Shown: piece after piece, positions 51,709-60,858 of the stretch
Position numbering within the stretch: the stretch's first letter is position 1
Layout of the letters: each line of letters opens with the position of its first letter
DNA from: Solirubrum puertoriconensis
GTDB lineage: Bacteria; Bacteroidota; Bacteroidia; Cytophagales; Hymenobacteraceae
Direction: 5' to 3'
Assembly: GCF_001483135.1 (NCBI RefSeq)
Contig: NZ_LNAL01000006.1
Coordinates: 682,003-746,002 of the forward strand
DNA: 64,000 nucleotides
The notes under the pieces: generated by a model
Told to the model about the DNA's origin: nothing
Seen by the model: only the letters and a program-made list of their open reading frames with translations
Database searches by the model: none
Translations under genes and position numbers: made by a program

Positions 51709-52429
51709 GCGAAATACTCTTGGTGAGTAGAAACTGCCGAGTATCAAAACGTTGCCCGGCGGACGGCGCAACAGGTGCAAGCGCGGCAACCCAGGTGCCA
51801 AAGCCGTACGCTGCGTGCAAGTTGAAACTAAGTGCGGCGAGCCCGAATGACGGCCGTCAATGACTTAGCTGATAAATATCATATTAGAAGTGGGTTGCAC
51901 CATATCCTGTTCAGGCAAGCGTACCCCTGGAAGCATGGTTCCTGAGGCTACAATTAGGCCAAGGCCTAGGTGCCGCTGGCTGTGGTGCAGGCCGGCAACA
52001 CCTAGGGGTGGGAGGGGCTAGTACACAAACGGGCCGTTGTGCGACGAGCGGTACTGATGCCAGCCAATGGCCGCCAACATCAGCACCAGCAGGTAAAACC
52101 AGAGGGTGGGCGTAACCATAACTGCTAGTACAAGGCAAGTGGTTGATCTTCAGAAAAACGGCTGCTCAGCCATCCTTAATATGCTACAGCGCAACGCCGA
52201 AAGCAATGATGATGATCAATGCGACAAAGCTTAGGCAGCAGGGCCGATGTGCTTTTTAACGCAAGCGCCACCGTACCAAAATCGGGTTGGATGGTACGCC
52301 GCTAGCTGGCTTTCTGCTCGGTCTTAATCAGGCAAGGGAAATGCAGGTATGATGCTCGGAATAAGCAGTATACAGATGTTTCGCATCCTAAAATTTCCGA
52401 TCTTCTTAGGTGTTACCAACCCCAACGCC
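51709..52429. other. Gene-poor intergenic region
   Basis: About 720 bp holding only a possible 33-codon membrane peptide (52018-52119, minus strand) and two CCTAGG sites (51965, 52001). The strand from about 52130 to 52300 is A+T-richer than its surroundings. I see no RNA gene. The exact promoter of the DUF5996 gene is not clear. Confidence 0.4.
52018..52119 (-). CDS. Possible 33-residue membrane peptide
   Basis: From ATG 52119 to TAG 52018, with one hydrophobic segment (LWFYLLVLMLAAIGW, about 6-20) and a polar end (HQYRSSHNGPFVY). The layout, a single transmembrane helix with a short basic-aromatic tail, is like many small membrane proteins, but the frame is very short and unproven. Confidence 0.4.
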   Translation of the reverse strand: MVTPTLWFYLLVLMLAAIGWHQYRSSHNGPFVY

Positions 52430-53365
52430 ATGAGCTCGTTACCTGCCGCCGCCCTGCCCCGCACCCAGGTTTGGCCTGCACTGCCCGCCGCCTCCTGGAC
52501 CGATACCCGCGAAACCCTGCACCGCTGGACGCAGATTGTGGGCAAAACGCGCCTGGCGTTGTGCCCCATGCTCAACCACTGGTGGCAGGTGCCGCTTTAC
52601 GTCACGCCCAGGGGCCTATCAACGGGCTCCATGCCATACAGTGGCGGCGCTTGCGAGGTGGTGTTCGATTTTCGGCAGCACCGGCTGCGGCTGCACACCA
52701 GCGCTGGCTCAACCCTGGAGCTTCCCCTCGAGGCCTGCTCGGTAGCCGAGTTTTACCGGCGCTACCGGGCGCTGCTGCGGCAGGCTGGCGTGGAGGTGCA
52801 AATTTGGCCCGTGCCGGTTGAGGTTGAAGACGCTACGCCTTTTGCCCTCGATGAGTACCACCGCACCTACGACACCGCTGCCGTGGAGCGCTTCTGGCAA
52901 GTGCTGCTCCTCAGCGACGAAGTGCTGAACGAGTTCCGGAGCGGGTTTGTGGGCAAGTGCAGCCCGGTGCACTTTTTCTGGGGTTCGTTTGATATGGCCG
53001 TTACGCGGTTTTCGGGCCGGCCCGCTCCGCCGCACCCCGGCGGGGTGCCCAACCTGGCCGATTGGGTTACGCGCGAAGCCTACTCGGCCGAGGTGAGCAG
53101 CGCGGGCTGGTGGCCGGGCGGCAACGGAGCCGAAGCCGCCTTCTACAGCTATGCGTACCCCGCGCCTGCCGGCTTTGCCAACGCTCCGGTGCAGCCTGCG
53201 CAGGCGTACTTCAGCACCGAGTTAGGCGAGTTTTTGCTACCCTACGAGGCGGTGCGCACGGCAACCGAGCCGCGGCAGTTGGTGCTCGAGTTCTTGCAAA
53301 GCACCTACGAGGCCGCCGCCGAGCTGGCCGCTTGGGAGCGGAGCAGCCTGGAGCGCGTGGCCTAG
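52430..53365 (+). CDS. DUF5996 family protein
   Basis: 311 residues from ATG 52430 (MSSLPAAALPRTQVWP). The frame open to 52349 has no family features. The family is of unknown function; its hallmarks here are WTDTRETLHRWTQIVGK near residue 24, LNHWWQVPLYVTPRGLSTG (about 49), and FFWGSFDMAVTRFSGR (about 185). The rest is a cytosolic alpha/beta protein without signal peptide. Its TAG stop lies within CCTAGG at 53361, which also holds the stop of the convergent gene, a 4-nt overlap. Confidence 0.88.
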   Translation: MSSLPAAALPRTQVWPALPAASWTDTRETLHRWTQIVGKTRLALCPMLNHWWQVPLYVTPRGLSTGSMPYSGGACEVVFDFRQHRLRLHTSAGSTLELPLEACSVAEFYRRYRALLRQAGVEVQIWPVPVEVEDATPFALDEYHRTYDTAAVERFWQVLLLSDEVLNEFRSGFVGKCSPVHFFWGSFDMAVTRFSGRPAPPHPGGVPNLADWVTREAYSAEVSSAGWWPGGNGAEAAFYSYAYPAPAGFANAPVQPAQAYFSTELGEFLLPYEAVRTATEPRQLVLEFLQSTYEAAAELAAWERSSLERVA

Positions 53366-54144
53366 GTGCTTTGGCTTTGGTAGCTAGGCTCGTGGTTGAG
53401 GGCCAGGATTTGGGCGCGGTACTCGGCGGGCAGCAGGCCGGTTTTGGCCCACTGGCTAAGCTTAAGATGCTGCGTGTGGCGGTACAGCGGCACCACCGGC
53501 CGCAGCCACGGAAGCTTGCCCAGCGGCAGCAAGCGGCGCACCTGCGGGGGCGTTACCATCAGCTGAGCTTGCCGCAGCAGCTGGTAGCGCAAAGCCCCTA
53601 GGTGACGGCGGTACTGCCGGTACAAGTCAGTACTGAAGCGGCTGTGCTCGAGGTGTTCGGCAAGGTGCTGCGCGCGCATGGGTACCCACGCCTGGTAGGT
53701 AGCCGGCAGGCCAGGTATGCCCATGCGTTGGCCTACGCGCCCGAATACGTCAAACACTTCTTGTTTCTCGGGCAGGGTAAGGGGGCGCTCCAGCAACTCG
53801 TAGGCCCTGATAGAGTAATCGATGAGCATGAACAACACGTCGCGGTAGGCCCAGTCGGGGATGGCCGCGCCGCGCTTGGCCTCCACGCCGGCATGTATGG
53901 CGGCAATGGTATCGATGGCACGTTCGGCGGCGTCGCGCGGAGCAAACACAATGCGGCGGGCATACTCCACCGTCGAGAACAAGCGGCCCAGCGGATCGGC
54001 GGGCAGCTTACCCGTGAAATACAGCCAATCAACGGCCTTGTTCAGCGCAAACTCGGCCGCTGAGCCCGCAAAAATGAAAAGCACCGTATCGGACTTGCCC
54101 CAGATGGTGCGCACTACCGAGTTCGTTGCAACGAAATACTCCAT
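53362..54144 (-). CDS. Oxygenase MpaB-like (DUF2236) protein
   Basis: 260 residues from ATG 54144 (MEYFVATNSVVRTIW). The frame open to 54159 adds only 5 residues and lacks features. The DUF2236 core reads ALNKAVDWLYFTGKLPADPLGRLFSTVEYARRIVFA (about 30-65), followed by an all-helical domain. The family includes heme-containing oxygenases such as the mycophenolic-acid enzyme MpaB and latex-clearing-like proteins, but heme ligands are not certain here. Its stop codon is TAG from the CCTAGG at 53361. Confidence 0.8.
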   Translation of the reverse strand: MEYFVATNSVVRTIWGKSDTVLFIFAGSAAEFALNKAVDWLYFTGKLPADPLGRLFSTVEYARRIVFAPRDAAERAIDTIAAIHAGVEAKRGAAIPDWAYRDVLFMLIDYSIRAYELLERPLTLPEKQEVFDVFGRVGQRMGIPGLPATYQAWVPMRAQHLAEHLEHSRFSTDLYRQYRRHLGALRYQLLRQAQLMVTPPQVRRLLPLGKLPWLRPVVPLYRHTQHLKLSQWAKTGLLPAEYRAQILALNHEPSYQSQST

Positions 54145-54301
54145 ACGAAAGCAAAGCAAAATGCCGCAGCTGTGAGTTCGATTTGACCTAGGTAAACTCG
54201 CCTATTTCAAGCAGTTTTGCATGTTTGCATCCGCGGTGCGATAAAAAAACTATGCAGGTTTTATCTTGTATTCCGGCTTGCGTGTTTCCGAACCGGCTGC
54301 A

Positions 54302-54322
54302 GGTTATGAATTTTGCATAACC
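54302..54322. promoter_or_regulatory. Palindromic operator upstream of the first lacI-like gene
   Basis: GGTTATG-AATTTTG-CATAACC has 7-bp perfect arms with a 7-nt centre and overlaps a -7-like GAATTTTG (54308-54315), 36 nt ahead of the start codon at 54358. Two more TTTGCAT repeats lie upstream (54216 and 54224), and the operator itself contains TTTGCAT. Likely autoregulation. Confidence 0.55.
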
Positions 54323-54357
54323 GACGTGCGGTTTCCTATTGCTTACCCCGTCCTCCT

Positions 54358-55416
54358 ATGTCAGCCAAAAAGCCTCACGCTTCTATCCGGGATATAGCCC
54401 GCCAGCTCAACCTCTCTACCTCCACGGTTTCGCGTGCGTTGTCCGATCACAAGGACATCAGCGACGCAACCAAGGCACGGGTGCAGCAGTTGGCGCAGGA
54501 GCTCAACTACCGGCCCAACCAGCTGGCCGCTGCCCTGCGCAAGGGCCGCAGCCAAACCATTGGGGTAATTGTGCCCCACATCAAAGGGTACTTCTTCCCG
54601 GCCGTGATGAACGGCATCGAGAAGGTGGCTACGCAGGAGGGCTTTAAGGTGATGATGTGCCAGAGCAACGAGGACCTAGGGCGTGAGCAGCAAAACGTAG
54701 AGGCCCTGCTCGACGCGCAGGTAGAAGGCATTCTGGTTTCGGTATCGGCTACCACATTCAAAGAGGTAGCGCACTTCGAGCAGGTGCGGCGCCACGGCAC
54801 GCCGCTGGTGTTCTTCGACCGCGTGCCCGAACTGGAGCAAAGCATGGCCGTCATCCTCGACGACTTTCAGGGCGCTTACCAGGCCACCACGCACCTCATC
54901 GAGCAAGGCTGCACGCGTATAGGCCACTTGGCCGGTCCGCAGCACCTTAACACCAGCCATAACCGCTATTTGGGATACCGTGAAGCCCTGCGCGCCCACG
55001 GCTTGCCCTTCGAAGAGCAGTGGGTGTTTTCGCTGCCGGCCCTCACGCACGAGGCCGGCCGCGAAGCCATGGAGTATCTGCTGAGCCTCAAAGCCAACTT
55101 CGACGGTATTTTTGCCGCCTACGCCATTCCCACGGTAGGTGCTTTGGAAGTGCTGCGCGAACACGGCCTGCGCGTGCCGCAGGACGTAGCCCTCGACTGC
55201 TTCAGCAACGAGCCCTTTACCCTGATGACGCAGCCGCGCCTGACTGTAGTAGATCAGCGGGCCGAGCAAATGGGCGAAACCGCCGTACGCCTGTTTCTGC
55301 AGCTGCTGAAGCGTGGCCCCGCTTACACGCCGCCGCACGTTATCCTGAAGCCCGAACTGATTGTGCGCGAGTCGTCGTTGCCCCGCACGCACGAGCAAGT
55401 GCTGGCGCAGGTGTAG
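54358..55416 (+). CDS. LacI-family transcriptional regulator
   Basis: 352 residues from ATG 54358 (MSAKKPHASIRDIAR). The HTH and hinge helix (IARQLNLSTSTVSRALSDHKDIS ... LNYRPNQLAAALRKGRS) and the periplasmic-binding-protein-like sensor (TIGVIVPHIKGYFF and so on) are complete. It is clearly a paralogue of the regulator at 60859-61896, sharing LAAALRKGRS and HLIEQGCTRI. The ligand is probably a sugar or related compound, but no sugar genes neighbour it, so its targets are elsewhere. A palindrome sits over its own promoter. A CCTAGG-containing terminator follows. Confidence 0.93.
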   Translation: MSAKKPHASIRDIARQLNLSTSTVSRALSDHKDISDATKARVQQLAQELNYRPNQLAAALRKGRSQTIGVIVPHIKGYFFPAVMNGIEKVATQEGFKVMMCQSNEDLGREQQNVEALLDAQVEGILVSVSATTFKEVAHFEQVRRHGTPLVFFDRVPELEQSMAVILDDFQGAYQATTHLIEQGCTRIGHLAGPQHLNTSHNRYLGYREALRAHGLPFEEQWVFSLPALTHEAGREAMEYLLSLKANFDGIFAAYAIPTVGALEVLREHGLRVPQDVALDCFSNEPFTLMTQPRLTVVDQRAEQMGETAVRLFLQLLKRGPAYTPPHVILKPELIVRESSLPRTHEQVLAQV

Positions 55417-55450
55417 GTCAGGCCGTAGCAAACAGGCAACCCCAACTGCA

Positions 55451-55490
55451 AAACACAAACGCCTAGGTCGATACCTAGGCGTTTGTGTTT
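55451..55490. terminator. Terminator after the first lacI-like gene
   Basis: 18-bp perfect stem (55451-55468 with 55473-55490), CGAT loop, ending in GTGTTT. Both arms hold a CCTAGG (55462 and 55474). It lies 34 bp after the regulator's stop. Confidence 0.8.
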
Positions 55491-55553
55491 CGAGCAACAT
55501 CAAAAGCTAGTACCTGTGGACGCGCACTACCAAGTTCGCGCTACAGGCATGAC

Positions 55554-56999
55554 TCAGTCGCGGTAGTTCAGCGCGGGCTTGCGGTTGCCGAGCAAAGGCT
55601 TGTACTGGTAGCTGCCAATGTCCTGCTTGAACTCCTCTTTAGCTTGGCTGAGCAAGGCAGGATTAGTAAGCAAATCGAGGGCCGTAAGGGTCATGGTTTT
55701 GGCCGCAACGAGCATGCCTTTGGTGCCGATTTCGGTGCCGCCGCACGCCACGGCCTGCCAGCTGTGCGCGGCGGTTCCGGGTACCCACGTGGCCGCCTCC
55801 AGGCCAACGGTGGGCACGGTGTAGCTTACATCGCCCACATCGGTGCTGCCACCGCCCTCGTGCATGGTGTAGGGGCTGATAGCTGCTGCGGCCTCAAGCG
55901 GGGGCGCCGGAAACCCAAACGAAGCCTGAATTTTGCGGCCGAACTCCTGCTCCTGCGGCGTGTACTGCACACCGCCCACGCGCGTGAGGTTTTGCTGCAG
56001 TGCTTTGGCCAGGGTTTCGTTGAGCAGCAGATCGTGGGTCCCGCCAATGACTTCGTACTCCATGGAGGTGCCGGTACCTAGGGCGGCGCCTTCAGCCGCT
56101 TTCACCACGCGGGCAAAAATGGCGGCCACATCGTCTTTTTTGGGGTGGCGCACATAATAATACACCTCGGCATAATCGGGCACTACGTTGGGGGCCTTGC
56201 CGCCGCTCGTAATTACGTAGTGAATGCGGGTCTCCTGCGGCACGTGTTCGCGCATCAAGTTCACCATGTGGTTCATGGCCTCCACGGCATCGAGGCCGCT
56301 GCGGCCGCGCTCGGGCGCCATGGCCGCGTGCGCCGATACGCCCCTGAAGCGAAACTTAGCCGATGAGTTGGCCAAGTAGTTGTTGAGCATGGCGCGGTTT
56401 TCGTTGGCGGGGTGCCAGTGTACCACGGCGTCAACGTCCTTAAAAAGCCCGTCGCGCACCATGTACACTTTGCCGCTGCCGCCTTCTTCGGCGGGCGTAC
56501 CGTACACTTTTATGGTGCCTTTTAGCTTGTGCTGCTGGATAAGCTTCTTCAGCTCGATGCCCGCCGCCACGCTGGCCGCGCCAAACAGGTGGTGCCCGCA
56601 ACCGTGGCCGGCATCTTTGCCCGCCACGGCTTGCTTGGCCGGCGCAGCCTGCTGCGACAAACCCGGCAGGGCGTCAAACTCAGCCAAAATGCCAATTACC
56701 GGTTCGCCGCTGCCGTAGGTAGCCACAAACGCCGTCGGTATTTCGGCCACACCGGCCTGCACGTTGAAGCCATTGGCGCGCAGCGTTTTCTGCAGCAGCG
56801 CCGAGCTGCGCGTTTCTTTGTAGCCTACCTCGGCGTAGTCCCAAATTTGTAAGGCCACCTTGCGGTAATCGGCGTAGTTGCCTTCGAGGTCTTTCAGCGC
56901 CTGCTGTTTAAGTGCCTCAACCGGGGTGGTATCGGTGGGGCCTGCAGCCGCCGTCAGCAGCAGAGTGCCGAGCAACAACGAGGCAGTAAGGATTCGCAT
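55554..56999 (-). CDS. Exported M20-family amidohydrolase (AbgB/IAA-amidohydrolase-like)
   Basis: 481 residues from ATG 56999 (MRILTASLLLGTLLL), a signal peptide; the frame open to 57041 places other residues before it. Metal-ligand motifs: AGHGCGHHLFGAASVAAG (about 130-147), GTPAEEGGSGK (about 167) with catalytic Glu, and a late GGGSTDVGDV. These fit the amidohydrolase branch (aminobenzoyl-glutamate utilisation B or similar) of metal-dependent M20 enzymes. It likely hydrolyses an N-acyl amino acid or peptide in the periplasm. The physiological substrate is unknown. Confidence 0.88.
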   Translation of the reverse strand: MRILTASLLLGTLLLTAAAGPTDTTPVEALKQQALKDLEGNYADYRKVALQIWDYAEVGYKETRSSALLQKTLRANGFNVQAGVAEIPTAFVATYGSGEPVIGILAEFDALPGLSQQAAPAKQAVAGKDAGHGCGHHLFGAASVAAGIELKKLIQQHKLKGTIKVYGTPAEEGGSGKVYMVRDGLFKDVDAVVHWHPANENRAMLNNYLANSSAKFRFRGVSAHAAMAPERGRSGLDAVEAMNHMVNLMREHVPQETRIHYVITSGGKAPNVVPDYAEVYYYVRHPKKDDVAAIFARVVKAAEGAALGTGTSMEYEVIGGTHDLLLNETLAKALQQNLTRVGGVQYTPQEQEFGRKIQASFGFPAPPLEAAAAISPYTMHEGGGSTDVGDVSYTVPTVGLEAATWVPGTAAHSWQAVACGGTEIGTKGMLVAAKTMTLTALDLLTNPALLSQAKEEFKQDIGSYQYKPLLGNRKPALNYRD

Positions 57000-57297
57000 T
57001 CGGGTAAGATAAGGTTGTGAGCTGAACGATGCTGAGGCCAAGGCTAGCCGCAGGCGCTCAAATTAGCGGAAACGCAGCATTGGGTAGCTACCGACGCACC
57101 GCTACGCTGCAGGTTGTTTGAGCGCGGTGTATGCTGACCTAGGTGCTACTCAGCCGACCACCAAAACCCACCTAGGCGCGCACGCATTGACAGCTAGCGG
57201 AGTGGGACCAAGCCCGCCAGTTGACCATTGCGCCCGGAAGTACGTAGGCAGTAGCGTCGCCTTGCTACCGCAAAGTGGCTCTACCACACCGCTGCCG

Positions 57298-58587
57298 ATG
57301 TCGATTTACCCTGTAATGCTGGCTGTGCTCGGCATAGCCATTCTGGGCGTGTCTTGGTTGCCTTCGTTGCTGGCCAAGTACCCGCTTTCGTACCCCGTTC
57401 TGTTTATCGCCTTGGGTTTAGGCGTGTATGCCTTGCCGCTCGATTGGCCCGCCGCCGAGCCGCTGCTGCACAAAAAGCTGGTGACGCATCTGTCCGAAAT
57501 CTGCGTAATCGTGGCCCTCACTGGCACTGGGCTCAAAATCGACCGGCCGTTTTCCATTCGTACCTGGCGCACGCCGCTGCTGCTGGTGTTGGTGCTGATG
57601 ACACTTACCATCGGGGGGCTAACGGCCGCCGCTTGGGGCCTGAGCAACTTAAGCATAGCCTCGGCGGTGCTGCTGGCTGCGTCGCTGGCACCCACCGACC
57701 CCGTGCTGGCCGGCGATGTGCAAGTCGGCGACCCCGGCGAAGGCCGCGAAGACAACGTACGGTTTGCCCTAACCGGCGAAGCGGGCCTGAACGATGGACT
57801 GGCCTTCCCGTTCGTGTACCTGGCCATTGCCTTGTTGCCGGCCGCCGAGCCGCTCTCCGATCGGGTGCTGCAGTGGGCTTGGTACGATGTGCTGTACCGC
57901 ACGGCGGCGGGTATTGGGCTAGGCTGGCTCTCGGGCAAGCTGCTTTCTTATCTCATCTTCAATCTGCCTAAGCGCATCAGCATTAGGCCCAGCGGCTACG
58001 GCTTTGTAGCGCTGGCTATTACGCTTATTAGCTACGGTGCCACTGAGCTTCTGCACGGTTACGGCTTCTTGGCAGTATTTGTGGCCGCCATTACGGTGCG
58101 TAGTCGCGAACGTAAGCACGAGTACCATCGCCACATGCACGCCTTTACCGACCAGATGGAACGCGTGCTGATTGTGGTGATTCTGGTGCTGTTTGGCGGT
58201 AGCATAGCAAGCGGTTTGCTGAAGCCCCTTACCTGGGAAGGCGCGGCCATTGGGCTGTTGCTGGTGCTGGTACTGCGGCCGCTGGCAGGCTACCTCACGT
58301 TGCTGGGCGACAAGCAGGTAAACAACGCCGAGCGCTGGGTTATAGCCTTTTTCGGCATCCGGGGTATTGGCTCGGTTTTCTACCTGAGTTTTGCTTTGGA
58401 GAAAGGCAACTTCGACAATGGCGAAGAACTGTGGGCCATCTTGGGCTTCAGCATGCTGTTGTCGATAACCTTGCACGGCGTACTGGCCACGCCCATCATG
58501 AATTGGCTGGACCGCAAGCATGGCCGCCCCACCGCCGAGGAGCACGAGCAGCAGCTAGAAGAAGCCGAAGCCAAAGCTGCAGACTAA
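57298..58587 (+). CDS. Cation:proton antiporter (CPA1/NhaP-like)
   Basis: 429 residues from ATG 57298 (MSIYPVMLAVLGIAIL). The frame open to 57118 has no membrane features before this start. About 12 membrane helices can be traced. Functional stretch: LAASLAPTDPVLAGDVQ with TDP (about 135), and the following GEAGLNDGLAFPFVYLA with the ND pair of the CPA1 family that carries the ion. The C-terminal tail is short and rich in Glu and Ala. It would exchange Na+ (or K+) for H+ at the inner membrane. It is upstream of and convergent with pirin. Confidence 0.9.
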   Translation: MSIYPVMLAVLGIAILGVSWLPSLLAKYPLSYPVLFIALGLGVYALPLDWPAAEPLLHKKLVTHLSEICVIVALTGTGLKIDRPFSIRTWRTPLLLVLVLMTLTIGGLTAAAWGLSNLSIASAVLLAASLAPTDPVLAGDVQVGDPGEGREDNVRFALTGEAGLNDGLAFPFVYLAIALLPAAEPLSDRVLQWAWYDVLYRTAAGIGLGWLSGKLLSYLIFNLPKRISIRPSGYGFVALAITLISYGATELLHGYGFLAVFVAAITVRSRERKHEYHRHMHAFTDQMERVLIVVILVLFGGSIASGLLKPLTWEGAAIGLLLVLVLRPLAGYLTLLGDKQVNNAERWVIAFFGIRGIGSVFYLSFALEKGNFDNGEELWAILGFSMLLSITLHGVLATPIMNWLDRKHGRPTAEEHEQQLEEAEAKAAD

Positions 58588-58609
58588 GCTTTTTGTGGGC
58601 ACCTAGGGC

Positions 58610-59524
58610 TCAGGATAACGGCTCGGGGGCTGCGGTGCCGGCGGGCTTGCTGCGGTCTTGCGGCAGCGGAATAAACTCGGCGTTGTCGTTGGGCGGCAGG
58701 GCAATGCGGCCGGCTTCCCAGTCGGCTTTGGCTTGCTCAATCCGCTCGCGCCGCGACGACACAAAGTTCCACCAGATAAACCGGTCGCCGACGTGTTCGC
58801 CGCCCAGCAGCATCAGGGTGCTGGCCTCGCGGGCCAGCAGAATGGGGTCTTGGCCCGGCGTGAAAACCAGCAACTGCCCCGCCGTGTAAGTGCGGCCGCC
58901 TACTTCCACGCTTCCCTTTGCCACGTAGGCGCCGCGCTCGGCATGGCCCTGCGGAAGCCCAAATCGGGCGCCGGGTTGCAGCACCACGTGCAAGTAAAAC
59001 AGGGGGGAGTGCGTGCGCACGTCGTTGCGCAGGCCGTAGGCGTTGCCGGCAATCAGGCGCATCCATACGCCCGTATCGGTAAACACAGGCAACTCGTGCG
59101 GCTGGTAGTTCACGAAGGAGGGCGCGGTTTCCTCGTCGGCCTCGGGCAGGGCCACCCACGTCTGAATCATCTCGAGGCTGCCGCCGGCCAGCGTGGCGGG
59201 GTCTTCGAAGCGCTCGGAATGGGCAATGCCGCTGCCGGCCGTCATCCAGTTTACCTCGCCGGGCCGGATGATTTGCTCCACACCCAGGCTGTCGCGGTGG
59301 GTAACTTGCCCGCCAAACAGGTAGCTAACCGTAGAAAGCCCAATGTGGGGGTGGGGCAGCACATCGAGATTGGTGAGTTGCTCGGGGGCGAGATTTACGG
59401 GCCCGGCGTGGTCCATAAAAATGAACGGCCCCACCATGCGGCGCATGCGAAAAGGCAAAATACGGCGCACGTTGAACCCGGCACTAATAGCAGCCGGCCG
59501 GGCATCAATTACTAAATCGAGCAT
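58610..59524 (-). CDS. Pirin-family protein
   Basis: 304 residues. Two cupin folds. The metal-binding N-terminal one carries HPHIGLSTVSYLFGGQVTHRDSLG (with the two His and later His) and GSGIAHSERFE near 97-106. The C-terminal cupin spans about 190-290. Pirins bind iron; some oxidise quercetin and others bind regulators. No substrate can be given. It overlaps no neighbour, and is convergent with the antiporter gene by 22 bp, with a CCTAGG (58602) between. Confidence 0.92.
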   Translation of the reverse strand: MLDLVIDARPAAISAGFNVRRILPFRMRRMVGPFIFMDHAGPVNLAPEQLTNLDVLPHPHIGLSTVSYLFGGQVTHRDSLGVEQIIRPGEVNWMTAGSGIAHSERFEDPATLAGGSLEMIQTWVALPEADEETAPSFVNYQPHELPVFTDTGVWMRLIAGNAYGLRNDVRTHSPLFYLHVVLQPGARFGLPQGHAERGAYVAKGSVEVGGRTYTAGQLLVFTPGQDPILLAREASTLMLLGGEHVGDRFIWWNFVSSRRERIEQAKADWEAGRIALPPNDNAEFIPLPQDRSKPAGTAAPEPLS

Positions 59525-59641
59525 GGCGGTAGGTAATTTGGTTGCGGCTAGGCCAACTCCCCTACAGGGCGGCGGCTTAATCTACAAATACTTGCGGTTG
59601 CTCAGGTAGGCAAAGAGCCGAACACCCAGAAAGAGCAAGCC

Positions 59642-60253
59642 CTAGGGGCTAGTAGCCAGATTAAAACCGGCAGCCAACTGCAGGCACTCGGCGTGGCGCG
59701 GGCAACTCAGCAAGTGGTCGTTTACCAGCCCAGCGGTTTGCATAAGGTTGTAGCAGGTAGCGGGGCCTGTCATCTTAAAACCGCGCCGTTTCAGCTCTTT
59801 GCTGAGGGCTTCGCTGGCAGGGGTGGAGAGCGGCGGCGGGTTGTCGGGGCTGCGTTGGTTATTGAGCGGGTATCCGCCCGCAAAGCCGTAGAAAAAGCGC
59901 AGAATCCCTAGGTCGCTGCCAAGTGCTTGGCGCAGCTTTAGCCAGGCCTGCGCGTTTTGCACCGTAGCCTCCAGCTTGCGGCGGTTGCGCAGGATGCGCG
60001 GGTTTTGCAGCAGTTCCTCAACGTCATCGGGCGTAAAGCGGGCAATGCGTTCGGGAGCGAAGCCAGCCAGCAACTCCCGGAACGCCTCGCGGCGGCTTAG
60101 CACCACCGGAAAATCGAAGCCGATTTGGAAGGAGTGCAGCACTAGGTACTCAAACAGGATGTCGGCGTCGGTAACCGGTTCGCCCCATTCGTGGTCGTGA
60201 AACGCGCGCAGTAACGGGTTTTTATCGGCCCAAGGGCAGCCGTTGGTAGCCAT
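59642..60253 (-). CDS. tag: DNA-3-methyladenine glycosylase I
   Basis: 203 residues from ATG 60253 (MATNGCPWADKNPLL). The frame open to 60289 adds a proline run and is unlikely. Tag removes 3-methyladenine from alkylated DNA, starting base-excision repair. The zinc ligands are visible: C6 and H19 near the start (CPWAD, FHDHEWG) and His/Cys in VNDHLLSCPRH near the end. The helix-hairpin-helix region and substrate residues (DFPVVLSRREAFRELLAGF) are in place. Its TAG stop comes from CCTAGG at 59641. Confidence 0.93.
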   Translation of the reverse strand: MATNGCPWADKNPLLRAFHDHEWGEPVTDADILFEYLVLHSFQIGFDFPVVLSRREAFRELLAGFAPERIARFTPDDVEELLQNPRILRNRRKLEATVQNAQAWLKLRQALGSDLGILRFFYGFAGGYPLNNQRSPDNPPPLSTPASEALSKELKRRGFKMTGPATCYNLMQTAGLVNDHLLSCPRHAECLQLAAGFNLATSP

Positions 60254-60560
60254 GCAGCAGGGTGGAGGAGGTGCAGGTGTGTAACCCAATCGGGCGCGAG
60301 TAGTTTGCTTGCGGTGCCCTAGGTGCCAAAGCAGCCGCCTAACCTAGGGAGCAAGTAAGGGCACGCCTCTTTGTGGGGTATGGCAACATTGGCCCGCCGC
60401 TTGCGCCTGAGCCTACATGGGGCCGCTCGGGCAGCCTTTTTTGCCCTGCTGAGGCTAGCTGATATACGCTTTCCGAATGAAAGCGGCTCATTGCCTGTGT
60501 GGTAGCTTGCGGGGCTTGGTGGGGGAACCTATCTGTCGGCAGAAGGCTTATCTTGCCGTT
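60254..60560. other. Intergenic region without a supported gene
   Basis: About 300 bp. It has two CCTAGG sites (60318 and 60343) and a weak TATCTTGC -7-like motif shortly before the start at 60561. No hairpin or RNA was found. Confidence 0.4.
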
Positions 60561-60833
60561 ATGTCTTACGAAGTAGCCAACCTCACCCTGGCCGAAGCCA
60601 CGCGGCTGGAGCCCGTTCTGCACTACGCCATTTGCATCGACGCCGACAACCGCCCCGGCAACCACGTGGGCGATTGGCCGGAGGAAGGCAAGGTGTACCC
60701 CGTGCGCTTGGTGACGAGCAAGCTCGAAGGGATGGAGCTTGTGCATGTGCTCGGCTTTCGGGCCGAAGCGCCTTACTACAACGCTTTTGCGCCGCACCGC
60801 TTTGCCGTGGTGGCCGAGGTATTCCTGAACTAA
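60561..60833 (+). CDS. Conserved hypothetical small protein
   Basis: 90 residues from ATG 60561 (MSYEVANLTLAEATRLE). The frame open to 60477 is unlikely. It is a soluble acidic alpha/beta protein, with HYAICIDADNRPGNHVGDWP (about 20-40) and a strand-rich C-terminus. I do not recognise the family. It is convergent with the lacI-like gene, 25 bp away. Confidence 0.65.
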   Translation: MSYEVANLTLAEATRLEPVLHYAICIDADNRPGNHVGDWPEEGKVYPVRLVTSKLEGMELVHVLGFRAEAPYYNAFAPHRFAVVAEVFLN

Positions 60834-60858
60834 CCATACCGGGCAGGCCGGCGGCTAC

